Below are positions 24,605 to 38,000 of a DNA stretch of 64,000 bases, in pieces. The position numbers were made by a program, and so were the translations under genes. Source of the DNA: Dirofilaria immitis. Its lineage: Eukaryota; Nematoda; Chromadorea; Rhabditida; Onchocercidae. The DNA is taken from contig JAKNDB010000103.1 of assembly GCA_024305405.1 (NCBI GenBank), positions 3,596,001 to 3,660,000 on the forward strand. Reading direction: 5' to 3'. A model generated the notes under the pieces. The model saw nothing but the letters and a program-made list of their open reading frames with translations. It was not told the DNA's origin and ran no database searches. How positions within the stretch are numbered: the first letter of the stretch is position 1; every line of letters begins with the position of its first letter.

Positions 24605-26125
24605 TCAATTACTGTTACATTCTCGATACATCAACTTTACCTGTAAATATACATCAACTTTACCTGTAAAGGTAATTCATTAATGAAGAAATATCTGAAG
24701 GCTAATGATGAGCTAAATTGCATTCCCCGTCCGTGCTCTGAATATATATAAATATATTGAGCTAAAATTGATGATAAATATGCAATGAAATCTGAAGCTA
24801 TGTAAAATGGAATTAATTTTTTAATCAGATGATAATGAATAATTTTTGGTCTAGATGATAACAAAATGATTTGTGGTCTTTTGTTATATGATAAATTAAC
24901 AATAGAATAGCAAATAGAATATTATTTGTAAAATTGTATTGTTATGATATGATATTGTTATATTTGTAACAATTTAAATTATCAATAAAATCCTTTTTTA
25001 TTTTTTTGTTTCGATTTAGAACAAAAATGAATTATGAAAATGTTAAAGGAAGAAGGATAAAAAGTAGAAAATTATAAAAATATTAAAGAAATCAAATAAT
25101 CATATTTATAGGATAATCATTTGAATGATATTTTTATTTTAATTTTTTTTTTAAAAATATCTTTAAAAAAAAGATTTTCGTTCATTTGTTTAATCATAAT
25201 TATGCAAAAAGAAACAAAAAAAAAAAAGGAATCGGGAAAATAGTTGAAAACAGAGAAAGATATTTTCTTGATTTTTTCTCAAATTATATTTTCTTTATGA
25301 AAAGAAAATTTTCTTCTTCTCGCTAAAGGAATATAAAGGACGTGTAAAATTAATAACAGAAGAATAAATGAACAGTATTTTAGATAAAAATATTTTAAAA
25401 AATTTTTAAATTTTTCGCTTATCTTCTTTGCCGTATTCTTTATCAATAAAATAATATCAATTAATCGAACTGAATAATTCTTTATTCCGCATTCATTTCA
25501 TAATGATAATAATAAAACTTATTCGTTGAAATGAAATTTTGAAATTGATTAAGATTGAAAATGAAAAGAAAAGAAAATTTTTAAATCATCACATGGAAAT
25601 ACTAGTATAACAATTAAATTTATAATTAAACAATTATAAATTTGATTATCATATTGATATTTTGCAAAATTTAAAATTATTTATTTAAAAATTTATTATC
25701 TTATCCATGCTTTTTCAATTCAAAAAAATGAATATTTCTCTAATAAATTAATTGCATATCTATTAATCGCTAATATATCACATAACTGCTAATTTGTTTT
25801 TTTTTTTTTATATAAAAGCTAAAACTAAAACATAAATTTTATTAAAATGAAATATGAAATATTATTGAATTTCTTATCAAAACAAATATACAACATGAAA
25901 TTTATTCATATATGATGAATGATATTAATGCTATAGCTACTAACGAAAGAAAAATGAAATTTATCAATCATTGCTAATTTTAATCGGATAAATCTAATAT
26001 TTTGGGTAATTCTTCTTAAATTGAAATATTCCATTTCACAATTGCTACTTACATCCAATGAATGAACTGCGTAAAATTTTGTGATGAAATCTTGAAAAGA
26101 AACGAAGAATGCGCAGAGGATATTG

Positions 26126-29100
26126 ATGTATAGCAATAATGGCGTGTTGTGGTCTGTTCCGCTCATCGTTTGCATTGTATTTTTGTACAATGAGTATTTG
26201 ATATATTATATAACGATTTATATCAAATGTTCATGGCCTATATCGTTATCACTGCGCGAACAACAACAGAAAAAGGAAACACGGGTAATGATGTTGACCG
26301 ATATCCATCTCCTTGGGCCCTATCGAGGACATTGGTTCGACAAATTAAGATTTGTTCGCCGCTTTTTATTTTTCTTGCGAAAAAAAAAAGTCATAGTTAA
26401 AGAAGAATTACATAGAAATAAAAATAATACTGTTTTTCTTCTCTTTCTTATGCTAAAAATTAAATGTTAAAAATTGTGGGATGAAAATTGCATTAAGTAA
26501 AGTTTACAATATTATCATATAAAAATAGAAATATTTGCATAAATAAAGCAAAAAGGGCAAATCAGAAGTACGAATATCAAATCCAAATAAATAACATTAG
26601 CAATAATTATACAAATTAAAAAATGATGAATAAAAGTTAATATAAAATTTGTTTAGATGAACAGAAGTAATAAATGCTATAATGCAAACGATATTGAAAT
26701 AAAAATTAATTGCATAAATTTATGTGTTTTGAAATTAGATAAAAATACATACAATTTTTAGAAGCTAATGAATATACTATAAAATTTATCAAACTATTTC
26801 AAAAATATTTTAAAAAAATGAATTTATAGATTGAGTTCTGTTCCATTTTAACTGTAAATCTTAACTGAGTGGAAAAGTTGCGAAACTTTCTATTCAGTTG
26901 GAAAATCCAACTTAACAACTTAGTTACCGTATTGATTAATTATGTATGAGAAAATAGGAGCAAAGATTTTTTAATACCTTGCAAATGAATCTGCTAAATA
27001 AAACTTATCATAATCTTTGATTGTAATTTATTTTGTTTATATATTCCTAGGGTATTAAAATTCTAATTTTAGCATTTCGATATACTACCTCATTTCAATC
27101 TTTATTATCGATATTTAAATACTGATAATTTTAATTGAAAATATTTATTCAACTAAAAATATTTATTAATACTATAGAATTTTAGCATTTCGATATACTA
27201 CTTCATTTCAATCCTTAGGTAAGAATGTGCGAAATATTTCTCATTACAAATCGTCTCATCTAAGTAAATTTGTTTTGATATTAAAATTTCACCTACGAGA
27301 ACATATCAATGAATAAATGCCTGAATTTATTGTTTTTCAGGGAATGGCAAATGTACCGGTCGTTTCAGTCAGCTATATCACTAATGCGTCCGAATGCCGT
27401 TTTCTTTTAGGTTTGTGTATCACATATTCGAAATAATTAAATACCTAGTTCTTAAGTATGCATCCAGAAAGCATATATTTGAAATAAACATTTGGTTCTT
27501 AAATATACATCCAAAAAACAGTAAGAATTCTTTTAACTCACATAATTAACGACAACACTAGGAGTACGTCAGTGTCTGTTGTTTCATAATTTGGAATTTA
27601 TACATTTCAAATATTTGGACGAATTCGCGAAATTATGCAAATGCAAACATGTTACATTAAAAACTACTTTGTATTTGCATATTTTTATTTCCTTGAAGAT
27701 TTCAATGAATTTATTTTTCGCTGGTAGTTTTTGATAATGGAAAGAATTTGTAGGATAACAGTAGAAAAAAATTTTTGATTTTTTTAAATGAATCAAAAAT
27801 TTTTAGGAGTGGTTTTGAAAGAACATTATAGTTTTAGGTGATTTATTTGATGAAAGTACTATAAGCGGTTATCAAGGCCTTGTGAACTATGTAAATCGTT
27901 TCAATGAACTTTTTATGTGCCCGAGGATGTAGAGAGACAATGTATTCTGGGCAATCATGATATTGGATTTCATGATGAGTAAGTTTCCTAATGCTACTTT
28001 TATTTCGAGCTTTGCCTGATTTTAAGAGTTTGCGCAAGAGGTCGTTAAAGCTAAAATCGCAACTTCAGTTTTTGAGCCGGTTGCATATGTCTTTATACCA
28101 ATTGTCGTTTGATCTTAATTTTTTTCTAATTCCTTTTCGTTTGATCTTAATTTTTTCTAGCAGTAATTAGCTGTAACATGCGTTTGAATATTTGCCCAAT
28201 TGCATATATGATAACTGAAAGATTACTGTAGTTTGAAATTCATTTTTTTGTTAATAATAATGAAGAGATCAAATCAACGCATTGTTCTCATTTTATACTT
28301 CTTTGGATTTAAGAAATGTTTTTTTAATCCTTTAGCTTTTGAGAATTTTCAAATTTCTCGAATTTTCTAACCATAAAAATTCCAAAAGTTTCATTCGATT
28401 AGGATCAGTCCAGGACGACTTCAGTTTCTCTCGCATCATTTTTCACGCTCATTTGCGGATCATATTGTTATCAGTGGAAATCATTTCGTATTACTGAATT
28501 CGATGACGGTTGAACGTGATGGTTGTTCTCTCTGCAGCGCTACAGAACGTCAAATTGAGGAATTGAGTCAAAGATTTGACTGCACGAAAAATAAAACAAT
28601 GTGTAGCATGCATTCAAGACCCATTTTGCTACTTCATATCCCATTATATAGGTGATTTTTAATGAAATCAAAAATGTCGTTTTTAAATTATTCATTCTAA
28701 TCACCAAAAGATGCGATTGTCATTGTTTCATATAAATGTACCATATCATTTTCGTGGTATTTGACTAAGTTTTTCTCAATATTATTCATTTTTAAATTAA
28801 AATTTCTTAACATTATTAAATTGAATTTAGAAATATTTTCGAAAGAACAAATTTCGCTTAGATTTTAGTGATTCTAAAAAAATTCCACGCAATTTTTGTA
28901 TAATTTTTGATGGTCAGGAAAAATGATGCACATTGTCCAGATGACAGTGATGCAAGTCCAGAACCAGTAAAATCAAAGCGTTTTCATGTTGGCATTGATT
29001 GTCTTTCGAATGCTTCTTCTCACTATATTCTGGAAAAGTTGAAACCTCGTGCTGTTTTTAATGGTCATACACATTACAGTTGTCAAACTTGGTGAGTCAA

Positions 29101-29591
29101 AATTTGCCTTACTTAAATCATCTCTTGGAATAAATTTTTGCATGCATTAACATCAGAAGCTTTTATAATTAAAAATTATTTCGAAATTAATTAATTAGTA
29201 ACAGTTGTGATTAGTCACAATATCCATAATTTACAAATTCTCGAGGATTTATTTTTGATGTCTTGAAAGATTACCAATTTACGTTGCTTTAAAAAATGCT
29301 ACTTTTCATTGTTTTCCCTAATGTTATTGTCAGACATATTTCGGAAACAATGATTTCCAGAGATATCTTTAGTTTAATCTATATTCCAGGTGGCGATCAC
29401 CGTACAATATGTTTGAATGGACGTTGTCGTCGTTTTCATGGCGGAATATTCCACAACCTGCATTTCTTCTCGTTACCATGACATCCGATGATATTCAAGT
29501 CAACAAATGTTTTCTACCAAATGAGAAAACAGTTATCGCTAGCTATGTCATAACTGCCTTGGGTTTAATATTTTTTTGTTCTACCGTTTAG
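26126..29591 (+). CDS. MPPE1: Metallophosphoesterase MPPE1/PGAP5 (GPI-anchor remodelling), two frame breaks and an odd donor
   Basis: Six exons: 26126-26349, 27341-27410, 27838-27978, 28403-28651, 28918-29091 and 29390-29591. Metal-binding motifs of the calcineurin-like phosphoesterase fold appear in order: LTDIHLLG (about residue 58), GDLFDE, ILGNHDIG (about 136) and FNGHTH (about 277). An N-terminal hydrophobic segment and a C-terminal one (residues after KTVIAS) match the two-membrane-span MPPE1 topology. The family removes ethanolamine-phosphate from the GPI glycan at ER exit sites. Frame needs one base in the T4 run 27405-27408 and one in T5 27910-27914; the sum is then 354 codons. The end of exon 1 must be 26349 by phase and by the DKLR-EWQM junction, but it is followed by ATTTGT instead of GTTTGT. 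The last exon is in the frame giving SPYNMFEWTLSSFSWRN; a longer rival frame is a shadow. Confidence 0.88.
27066..27213. repeat. 35-bp direct repeat in MPPE1 intron 1
   Basis: ATTTTAGCATTTCGATATAC and the following 15 bases occur at 27066 and again at 27179, with one or two differences. Confidence 0.8.
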
Positions 29592-30510
29592 TTTTGTATT
29601 TACGATACCGACAGTCATATCAGATCATAACTCAGAAAAACGACTAAATATTGCTGTCATGTAACTAACTATCAAGTTTAAATTTTTTTCAGTTCTGTCG
29701 AAATTTTGAAATTTGAAGTGCTGAAATTTTCACATTATTTGTTTTTATTGGTTCCATCCCATCAAAACAATCAGTAGTTAATATTTTGTCTTTGGAGAAA
29801 ATGAGAGTGTTGAAATAATCAAAATATTTTATAAATTATAAGTATGACAAATAATTAAGAATTTTATATGGTAGAAATGATAGCTAAACTTTGTTACAAA
29901 AGAAATTGTTTGTTATGAGAAAGATTTATTGACGGATAGGAAATACACTGGTATTTAAGTATAATAGAAGGAATAATATACTAATATTGAAATAAAATAG
30001 TAGAAGTAGTATTAGAGTGAGTAAAAAGTAATAAAAGTAGAATAACAGGATATAATCGAGTTAAAAGGTTGTGTGGGTCCAGAGCATTTTTTTTTGACCA
30101 GTAACATATCTGAAAACGCCAGATATAGGGGTGCTTATTAGACCGGAACATTTACCTGAATGATCTAAGATTTTTTGCTGTTGAATTAAGCCTGGTAATC
30201 ACAATAAAGATAGCTGTTTGAACAAAGGAACTTTTTACATTTTACAACACATTGCTTTAAAGAAGTATAAGGCGAAGAAATTCGCCTTATACTTCTCATA
30301 TGAATTGGATTAATAGATATTTAAGATATTTTTACCACTAAATTTAGGATAGAAAATTTACGTATGAATTGGATTATCAGATTAATTAAAACAACATTTT
30401 ACAATATTTTATAAAAAGAAATGTTTTTGTTTGATTTTAAGCTTATTTTATTGTCATTTTTCTTATTTTTAATAATACGAATTGGTGTATGCCTTATAGT
30501 TTTTATAGTA
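29592..30510. other. Convergent intergenic region between MPPE1 and RPA12
   Basis: The 3' ends of two converging genes face each other. The interval holds a strong hairpin (30261-30296) and a duplicated TATGAATTGGATTA (about 30299 and 30363). No coding sequence seen. Confidence 0.6.
30261..30296. repeat. 16-bp perfect inverted repeat with GAAA loop
   Basis: AGAAGTATAAGGCGAA, then GAAA, then the exact reverse complement. As RNA it would form a 16-bp stem closed by a GNRA tetraloop. It lies about 215 bp beyond the RPA12 stop codon and about 670 bp beyond MPPE1. Confidence 0.85.
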
Positions 30511-31265
30511 TTATGCATTTTCTACCATATTATAATTACATTTCAGACATGTATAAAATACTGTTTGTCCTTCATCAGCAGATCGTGTTTGTCTACAGGC
30601 ATAGCTCATCTTATCATGACCACATTTATCACATATTTTATCCACAACAGGATTTTCCAATGCACCTTCTTTCACATCCACTACACGTTTCTGGTATATT
30701 TTCTCAAATTTATACACCAGTTTATTTCGAACAGCTGGAAATTTAGACAAAATTTATATCTTCATTTTTCAATGCTTTAGAAGAAAAACACCAGTATTCA
30801 ACATGATCAATTTCTTCTAACTAAATATGATTATATTCCGCAGATTTTTTTACGTTTGATCGAACAATTTTCTAGTCATAATAGAGAGAAATAGAAAATG
30901 TTAAAATTAATTATGTGTTTCCTGATGATTCATCTATTTAAACGATTCCTATTTAAATAAGAGTTCATTCAAATTAAATGAATAGGAAAGTTAGTGCATT
31001 TCCGATATAATCCCTTAATTTTGATTACTATGCATGTAGTCTTTCAATAATTTTTCCTTTATCAGACATTCCAATTCCACCAAAGATAGCCTTAGTATTA
31101 GAACAATATTTGTCATTTGATTAGAATTTTATAATAAAATGAATGCTAGAAATACCGACGTTTGATATGCCATTGTGTCCGGCAATAATTACACGTAATA
31201 GCAGTTGGAGCAGTTGTTGGTAATGGAAGTACTGTGCCACATTCGGAACAAAATTCGGATAACAT
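30511..31265 (-). CDS. rpoa-12: RNA polymerase I subunit RPA12 (POLR1H/ZNRD1)
   Basis: Two exons on the minus strand: 31265-31160 (start MLSEFCSECG) and 30734-30511. The N-terminal zinc ribbon shows C-x2-C (CSEC) and a second pair (CNYC). The C-terminal TFIIS-like ribbon has CDKCGH, the acidic hairpin loop RSADEGQTVFYTC and a final C-x2-C (CLKC). The loop inserts into the polymerase active site and supports RNA cleavage. Total is 109 residues, close to the usual 110-125. The junction uses donor GTCGGT to keep phase; a stronger-looking GTATTT four bases further would be out of phase, so the exact join is uncertain. An acceptor-like TTTCATTTTAG lies nine bases before the ATG. TMEM170 and EDC3 lie upstream in the same orientation. 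Confidence 0.93.
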
Positions 31266-31274
31266 TAATATTGC

Positions 31275-31276
31275 CT
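31275..31276 (-). promoter_or_regulatory. Acceptor-like site upstream of the RPA12 ATG (candidate trans-splice site)
   Basis: TTTCATTTTAG ends nine bases before the start codon, leaving a very short 5' UTR as is common with spliced-leader addition. Inferred from sequence only. Confidence 0.5.
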
Positions 31277-31277
31277 A

Positions 31278-32539
31278 AAATGAAATAAATTGAAAAATTA
31301 ATTTCTGCTAGAAAATTGATTATGCACAACGTAAAAATGTCAAAATTAATTTTTCCGAGAATCGAATAATAGAAAATTTAAAAACTCCTAAAAATTAGTA
31401 TTTATTTATAAACTATTCATAGAAATCTTCCTCATTTACATTATATGTGAGTTTCATTCATAGTAAAGTTGAATCGTCATTTATAACCTTTTGAATTCTT
31501 TTCAAAAGCATACTCTCCGATGTTTTAATAATAAAAAATTAGATTCTCAGCAATTGGCAATCTTATCAATGGGGTAAAAATAGGATATTCTTCTGAGTAG
31601 TTACTTTTCATGATACATTTTGATCTTCAAAATCAAAAAGTTTATTTATTCCACAAAAAAATAACGATTTTACTGCTGCATTAGATTTATTTTGTTTATA
31701 ATTACAATGTGAATAACAATTATTTATAGCAAATTAAAATTAAGCAATTATGAAATCAATATAATAAAATCCAAAAGATAAAAGGCTATAGTAAAATGAG
31801 GAAGTGAAAGGTTATCAATTCAAATATAAATCATTATTAATGTGCTAACAGATCAATTTAAACCATTCTGGCATAGAATGTTTCACTTTATTTTAAAAAT
31901 GTTTTCAAATTCAGAAAACTGTCATTAAAATCAATTATCTGTTGACTATATAATGTTGTAAAAACGAAAAAAAAATGAAACGAAAAATTGAATACATCAG
32001 TAAAAAATAGATGGAATCAAAAAACGAAATGCAATAAAAAATTAGAAATGGAAAGAGCAATTCAATAATCTAAATAAAAATATTGAGAGAATTGGAAATT
32101 GTAATATACATTTGCAGTTGTTTTTGATTTTAGTGATACAGTTTCCTAAGTTTTCCTATTCGAATAACAGCAGAGTATATAAACCATAATAGTTTCCTAT
32201 TCGAATAACAGCAGAGTATATAAACCACTAAGTAATTTTATAACAACTGAGCTAAAACTACGTTCCATTCATTCTTTATAAACAACGAGGAAAAAAATAC
32301 CTCGAAATATAGTTCTGAAATTCCAGAAATTCAAAAATAAGTTACATAAATCGAAATCTTTATGTAGAACTTTATGGAAGAGATATTACTATTTTATCGT
32401 TATGTGAGAATTTTAATATTTCAAAATGCATAATCTAAAATCTTTTTGAATCTAATAAGTTTAGATTGCTATATTCACAATTAAAACATCATAAGTTCAT
32501 TTTTTATATACTGCTAACTATGCAAAAAAGAAATATTTG
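31278..32539. other. Spacer between RPA12 and TMEM170
   Basis: AT-rich with a 41-bp tandem duplication (TTTCCTATTCGAATAACAGC at 32152 and 32193). No gene seen. In a co-transcribed cluster this would be the intercistronic region. Confidence 0.6.
32152..32227. repeat. 41-bp tandem duplication
   Basis: TTTCCTATTCGAATAACAGC and the next 15 bases occur twice, identical, offset by 41 bp. Confidence 0.9.
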
Positions 32540-33894
32540 TTAGAGAGTAGCTAATATCCTTGAAAAACTGATAATTACGACGGCAAGTGTTTGTGCTGAA
32601 CCAAGTATCATGCAATGCCAACAATTAATTGCTTTATCAGCTGATGAAAACATTAACGCTATTGAAGCACTCGTTAATGCACCAACAGTCGCAGGTCCTA
32701 ATATTGCCATACCTGAAAGAAATATTACTAGGAATGAATATTCTGGATAAAATAGAACGATCAAATAATTTAAAGTTCATAAAATTACTTAACATTTGTA
32801 GCTAATAGCAAAATTTTGTTTATTAATGCCAGATAATTTATCATACATGATTAATAGTTGTTAAATTTAAATCAATGGGCGAATTTAAGTAAATAATGTC
32901 AATTTCGTCATCTTCTTCAGATAATGCAGATAAACAACTATCACGAAATGCATTATAATGAATTATTAAAAGAATGTAATGAATTAAAAATGAATGAGAA
33001 TTTGGAATTTATCTTTATGATTAATAAATGTCTGTTATTTCAAGTCTACTAAACGAATTATTTAAATTCTCTAAAATCTAACACTATTCGATAGCATTTA
33101 ATAATTTCCTAAACAAAACAACTGTAAACAATTGAAGCGATATAACACTTCTATAAATTTATGTAAAGTTTTAGAAAAAGTGAATATGGTCAAAAATATT
33201 AATATAACAACAAGAAAAAATATATTACACTAAGCGGAAAGTCTCAATTATTTCACCAAAAAGATAAACATCATACATTATGATAGAAAGAATACGATGA
33301 ATAGAAATATGCAATAATCCTACAGTATGTAATATATAATAAAGCTAATCTAAGAATGAATTTATTCAGAAAAATGAAAAAATAGGAGTACTATATCTGA
33401 AATTGAGCTTCTAATAAAAATAGACATTAAGTATAAATCTTGATGAAAGAAAATATATACATATATATATAATTTATAATTTGCTGTTTGACGAAATTTA
33501 GTAAAACTAACTAAGTATAGAAGCTGCATAAATAAACATCCATGGATGATTACGTAACATAATCATTGAAATTAATGCTACAATAATATAAACAAATACA
33601 TATGAAATAACCATCCATAGGGTAATTCCGAGAAACATTTCCCAGAACGATGAAATATCTTCACAACTTAATGTTAACACTTTCCACAATGAATAATTAC
33701 TTGCCCTGAAATTTCAACACTTCAACTTCCTGTAAATATTGAAAAAAAAATCACTAAATTTTTTAAAACTGTTGATTGAATAAAATTTGCTTGAATTCAT
33801 CCATTATTTAGTTTCACAAAAAATTTAGAAATGAAACTTACGTTGCAGTAGTATTTACTTCCGCGGCAAAAATTGAAAAACTTTTGGCACCCAT
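32540..33894 (-). CDS. TMEM170 family membrane protein
   Basis: Three exons on the minus strand: 33894-33842, 33705-33512 and 32712-32540. They add to exactly 420 bases (139 residues) with good junctions, so the gene is intact. The start MGAKSFSIFAA leads to an N-glycosylation site (NTTA), then SFWEMFLGITLWMVISY, LRNHPWMF and the C-terminal block ILGPATVGALTSASIA ending SFSRILATL. These match vertebrate TMEM170A/B (SILLMGIVGPITAG, FLRILATL), including length (human TMEM170A is about 144 residues). Three membrane segments are visible. The human protein shapes ER sheets and tubules and the nuclear envelope; the same role here is inference. A CCTTAG acceptor-like site ends three bases before the ATG. 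Confidence 0.92.
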
Positions 33895-33897
33895 TTT

Positions 33898-33900
33898 CTA
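33898..33900 (-). promoter_or_regulatory. Acceptor-like site 3 bases upstream of the TMEM170 ATG
   Basis: TTGTTGCCTTAG then AAA then ATG on the minus strand, a typical arrangement for spliced-leader trans-splicing. Inferred only. Confidence 0.45.
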
Positions 33901-35020
33901 AGGCAACAATTATTAAAAAGAAAATAGAAATGAACCTCCTCAATGTCCCATCTGTACAAATTCTGAAAATATATTATCCGGTAATGTTCAAGGATTGCTT
34001 GAATATTTGCATGACATCTTAGAATTATCACTAATTTTTTAATATATCGAAAATTATTCCATTCAAATATAACAATCTAATATCCAATAATTTACAATTC
34101 ATCCTGCTACATCCCTTGCAATGTTCTAAAAATAAATAAGATTCTCATGATATAACAGGTAGCACTATCCGTAGCCAAGTATCAGATGGTTGATACCATT
34201 GAGCAAAACTATTTTTCGAAAAAGTTAGGAATATCACATAAAAAAGGAAGATATCATGGAAAATCAAATCAGTTTCTCATGCAAATCTTCCGCTGACTCG
34301 TCAAATCTAATCCGTCAGCTAACCAAGAAAATCTATCAAATGAGAAATATCAAATCTAGCTAATATTCAATCCAAGCAACATTACATTCGACAGATGACA
34401 TTTGAACTGTAATTTTTTTTGTTTTATTGAGAAAAACATGAAACAAAAAAATGTTTTACCAAAACAGTATTCAATTTTATCAAGAAATTCAAAATCTTTA
34501 ATCGATACATCATTTTTCAAAAACGAAGAATGCAATTAAATAAAATTTGCTAGTATCAGTAATATAATGAAATACCAGACATTAGCAATACATACCACAA
34601 ATAATCAACTAACAAAATGAAGAGCATAAGAAAATACCTAAACAACGGAATCAATGAAGTACAGTTAAGTTTCAAATTATTTTTAATTGTGACACACCAG
34701 AGAATCACGCGACCGACTTACAGTAAATATCAAATACTTATCCATTATTTCATTTTTATGTTACATATTTAACGAACTAAAAAAATCTAGAATGGAAACA
34801 ATTGTAAAATAAGATCTAAAATACGGACATCCAAACAAGAAAATGAAAAATAATTTGTTATACCATTTTACTGGAATATAACCAGAAGTTGGGAATATAA
34901 AGCATTAAAGTTTTGAAGCACAGTAATAAGAAAATACAGTAATTCATACCACCTAAAATCATTGCAAAAAAAATAAAGCACAACTTTTGAGCCAACCCAA
35001 TCAATTGTACCAATAATTTC
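33901..35020. other. Spacer between TMEM170 and EDC3
   Basis: AT-rich with no supported exon. It spans the EDC3 3' end and the TMEM170 5' flank, both on the minus strand. Confidence 0.6.
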
Positions 35021-38000
35021 TTAATATAAAACAATATTTTGTGTAGAAAATGCACTCGAAAGAGAAGTAGCAGAGTCAGCATCCATCCAGGCAAACGGTA
35101 TCCCAATATCTGCGACACAACATAAATTATCTGAGTTCTTCTGCTTTAAACCTATAATAACAAGTGTGAATAGAGATTTGAAATCAGAAAAAAAGCATAG
35201 TGTGTTTTTGTTTAATAACATAATAAAAAAAATGAAAAGGACTAATAAGGGCAGAAAAACTTGCTAAACTCTACTAATTAAAAAAAAAAACTGAAAAACT
35301 TACAGCCATCGTGATCAGTTCCAACACCAACCATCAAAACATGCTCATTTTTGACAAGCTCCGGAACTTTTTCTATACAGACCAAATGAATTGATGATCC
35401 CAAATTTTTTATCCATTCCTTGACACTCTCCAAAAGCAAAGGACCCAAAACCACGACAAGCTGCAGTGAATTCAATCAGAAATCCAAAACATATATATTA
35501 CCATCCAATTTTTAAAAAAAAGAAAAACAAAAAAATTTTTAAATAAAAAGAAGTGTGATTAAAAAAATGATGAAGTGACTCTCTTATCGGAACTTAGCTG
35601 AAGTAATTATTTAAATTATAGGCTTGTACAATCAAGAGTTAAACGTATTTTAGCTTTACATAAATCATAAATCATTATTTAATTACACAGATCATTATAT
35701 CAATTTGGGAAGTAAAAATTATTCAAACCTTGAAAATACCAATAATATAAAGCAGCTTAATTCCATTTTCACAAAACGTAAGCTGGCATTTTATGAAAGC
35801 ACATACATAAATCAAAAACAATTACCTCAATACCATCTTTCGGAAGCTCTTGTACATTATGAACTTGAAGTACATGTGGCAAATTGTATTGGCCAAGTAA
35901 GCAAGAATATACAACTGTTTGGCACGCTCTGTTTGAAATGTGGCGCAAAAACATCGTCGTTAAGAAAGTATTAACCGCTGCTGAGTCCAGCACAACTATT
36001 TGACTAACCATTATTTCAAATCTTAATTTATGAATTTTTATTCATGAAGAAAAAACATTCGCTGAGAAATCGCTTTCAATTTTAGTTATTTAATGGAATA
36101 TTTTGGCTCTACCTGTATCAAATTTTAGAATTTCAAAACTTCAACTCGCTTTACAATTGCTACCGTTTGATGCTAGCTAAAGTTTGCTAACTTTGATTTT
36201 TATGAAAGCCTTTTTTGCTTACATTGCGCTTTTGCGCTTCTTATCAATAAGAGAAAATATATTAAAAATAAAAAAAAATACTACTTTTCAAAGACTGCTA
36301 TAATATAGACTGCTATGATCAATTAGACTCGGAACGTAAATCATCTATTGGTGCTGCTGATAGAATTGCCAATTCATCATATATTTAAATTATATTATTA
36401 AAGACTATAAACTTAGGAGGCAAAACTTACTTATCAATAATTCTCCAGATGAACATCATTAAACGATCAGCGATCAATACATGGAACATATCACTTCCCA
36501 AATACGGCTCCGCTCTCTAAAACAATAACAGGAAATAAATGCAGATAAAACGATTCTTTCTTAATTGGCAGATGGGTCAGTCAAAATGATTTGGTCATTA
36601 ATTAATTATTCAAGCATATTTTTAAAGAACATCGTGCACCAAGCAATTAAAATTGTTCCCGAACATTAACGGGATTTGAAATTAGAAATTATTGTCAACA
36701 AAAGCTGACACAAATCTAAAAATAAAATCGAAAACACAAAAACAAACCTGCAAAAACTTTTCCTTATCACACGGTTTCAAAAGCGGAATCAGTTGTCCAT
36801 CTACTGTAGTTTCAAGACGTGTTGCGACGAATTGATCATGTGTCTTTGTAGTCCAAGATGTAACTCTCGATGGATCGGAAATGACATTTTCAAAATGCTC
36901 GTAATTCTTCTGCGCAAACAACGTCCCAACAGCTGACATTTCCTTCTGCTCAGAAATATTCGCATTTTTTTCCTATTATATTAAATGTATGTCAGTTAAC
37001 TGATTAGTATACTATAGGATAACAACATTCATCAGTCTGCAGGAACTATGATGGAACGAATCATTACATAATTATTTGTATTGTAAATTAAAAATATAAA
37101 GACAAAAATTTCGATGGAGAATAGTTGAAAAAGATCAAAGAAATCCGAAGAATCATTAAATGACCCATTGTCACTTATTTTTACTGTCATTTAAATCTGT
37201 AAAGAGAAATTACTGCAATCATGACTGTATAACAAATGAAATTACAATAACAAATGCATCAAAATGAACATAAATATAACTCACATAATTTCGGAAAATC
37301 TCCAAATTTTTTCAAAATCAAAGTCCTCATTCAAATCAAAATCAATAGGTTTGATAAGACCCTCATTTGTTTTTTATCTCGATTATGTTGAACAGTAGCA
37401 TCTGATTCCGATATTATATTAGGTCCACGATCTAAAATGGCCTTGATAAAATGTTATGATAAAATTTACAAAAGAAAGAAATGAGAAAAACCGATCAAAA
37501 TAAAATACATATTTATAGCGTCTATGGTAACTTATCTAGCTTATGTATATCTGCTACTTTGCAGCTCATCTTTTCAAAATCAAAATTTAAATACACATAA
37601 ATATATGCTTACTTCGTCGCCCTTTGTGTATTGGTACAGCTACAACTGGTAGTGACTTCGATTCGCCATTAATTGAAGAAACATTTTTTCCATTTGAGAT
37701 ACGAGTTCCATGGCCATGTCTTAACTTTGATCTGAAAAAAAATGATAGATATCAACAATAATGAACATCTTGCAGATATCATTTAAGTTAAGCCTTCCTA
37801 ATGGTCAACATTAATCAAATTATGCTGAATAGTCGAATCAGAATAATTTCCCTAACCACTGAAAATTAATGACTGCATAATGATGATTTGCGGAAAAAAA
37901 ATACTTACAATGGTTTGACCATTGGCGATGGACACGATGAACCAGAAGGAGAGGAACAAGGCGACTGTTGCTGTTGATGTACATTCAACTCACGAACTGC

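Larger units (their letters stand above)
23541..26125. other. AT-rich spacer with small repeats
   Basis: Holds a 25-bp triplication, a perfect inverted repeat and a duplicated ATACATCAACTTTACCTGTA (24627-24670). No gene seen. The 5' flank of MPPE1 lies at its end. Confidence 0.5.

Noticed and set aside
29296..29481. Open frame ending HGGIFHNLHFFSLP as the MPPE1 C-terminus
   Set aside because: The MPPE1-like frame (FSWRN and onward) begins at the acceptor 29387-29389 in another phase, and the total then fits whole codons.
34858..35118. Minus-strand 86-codon hydrophobic ORF overlapping the last EDC3 exon
   Set aside because: Out of frame with EDC3, whose exon 35151-35021 has matching phase and the VADIGIP motif.
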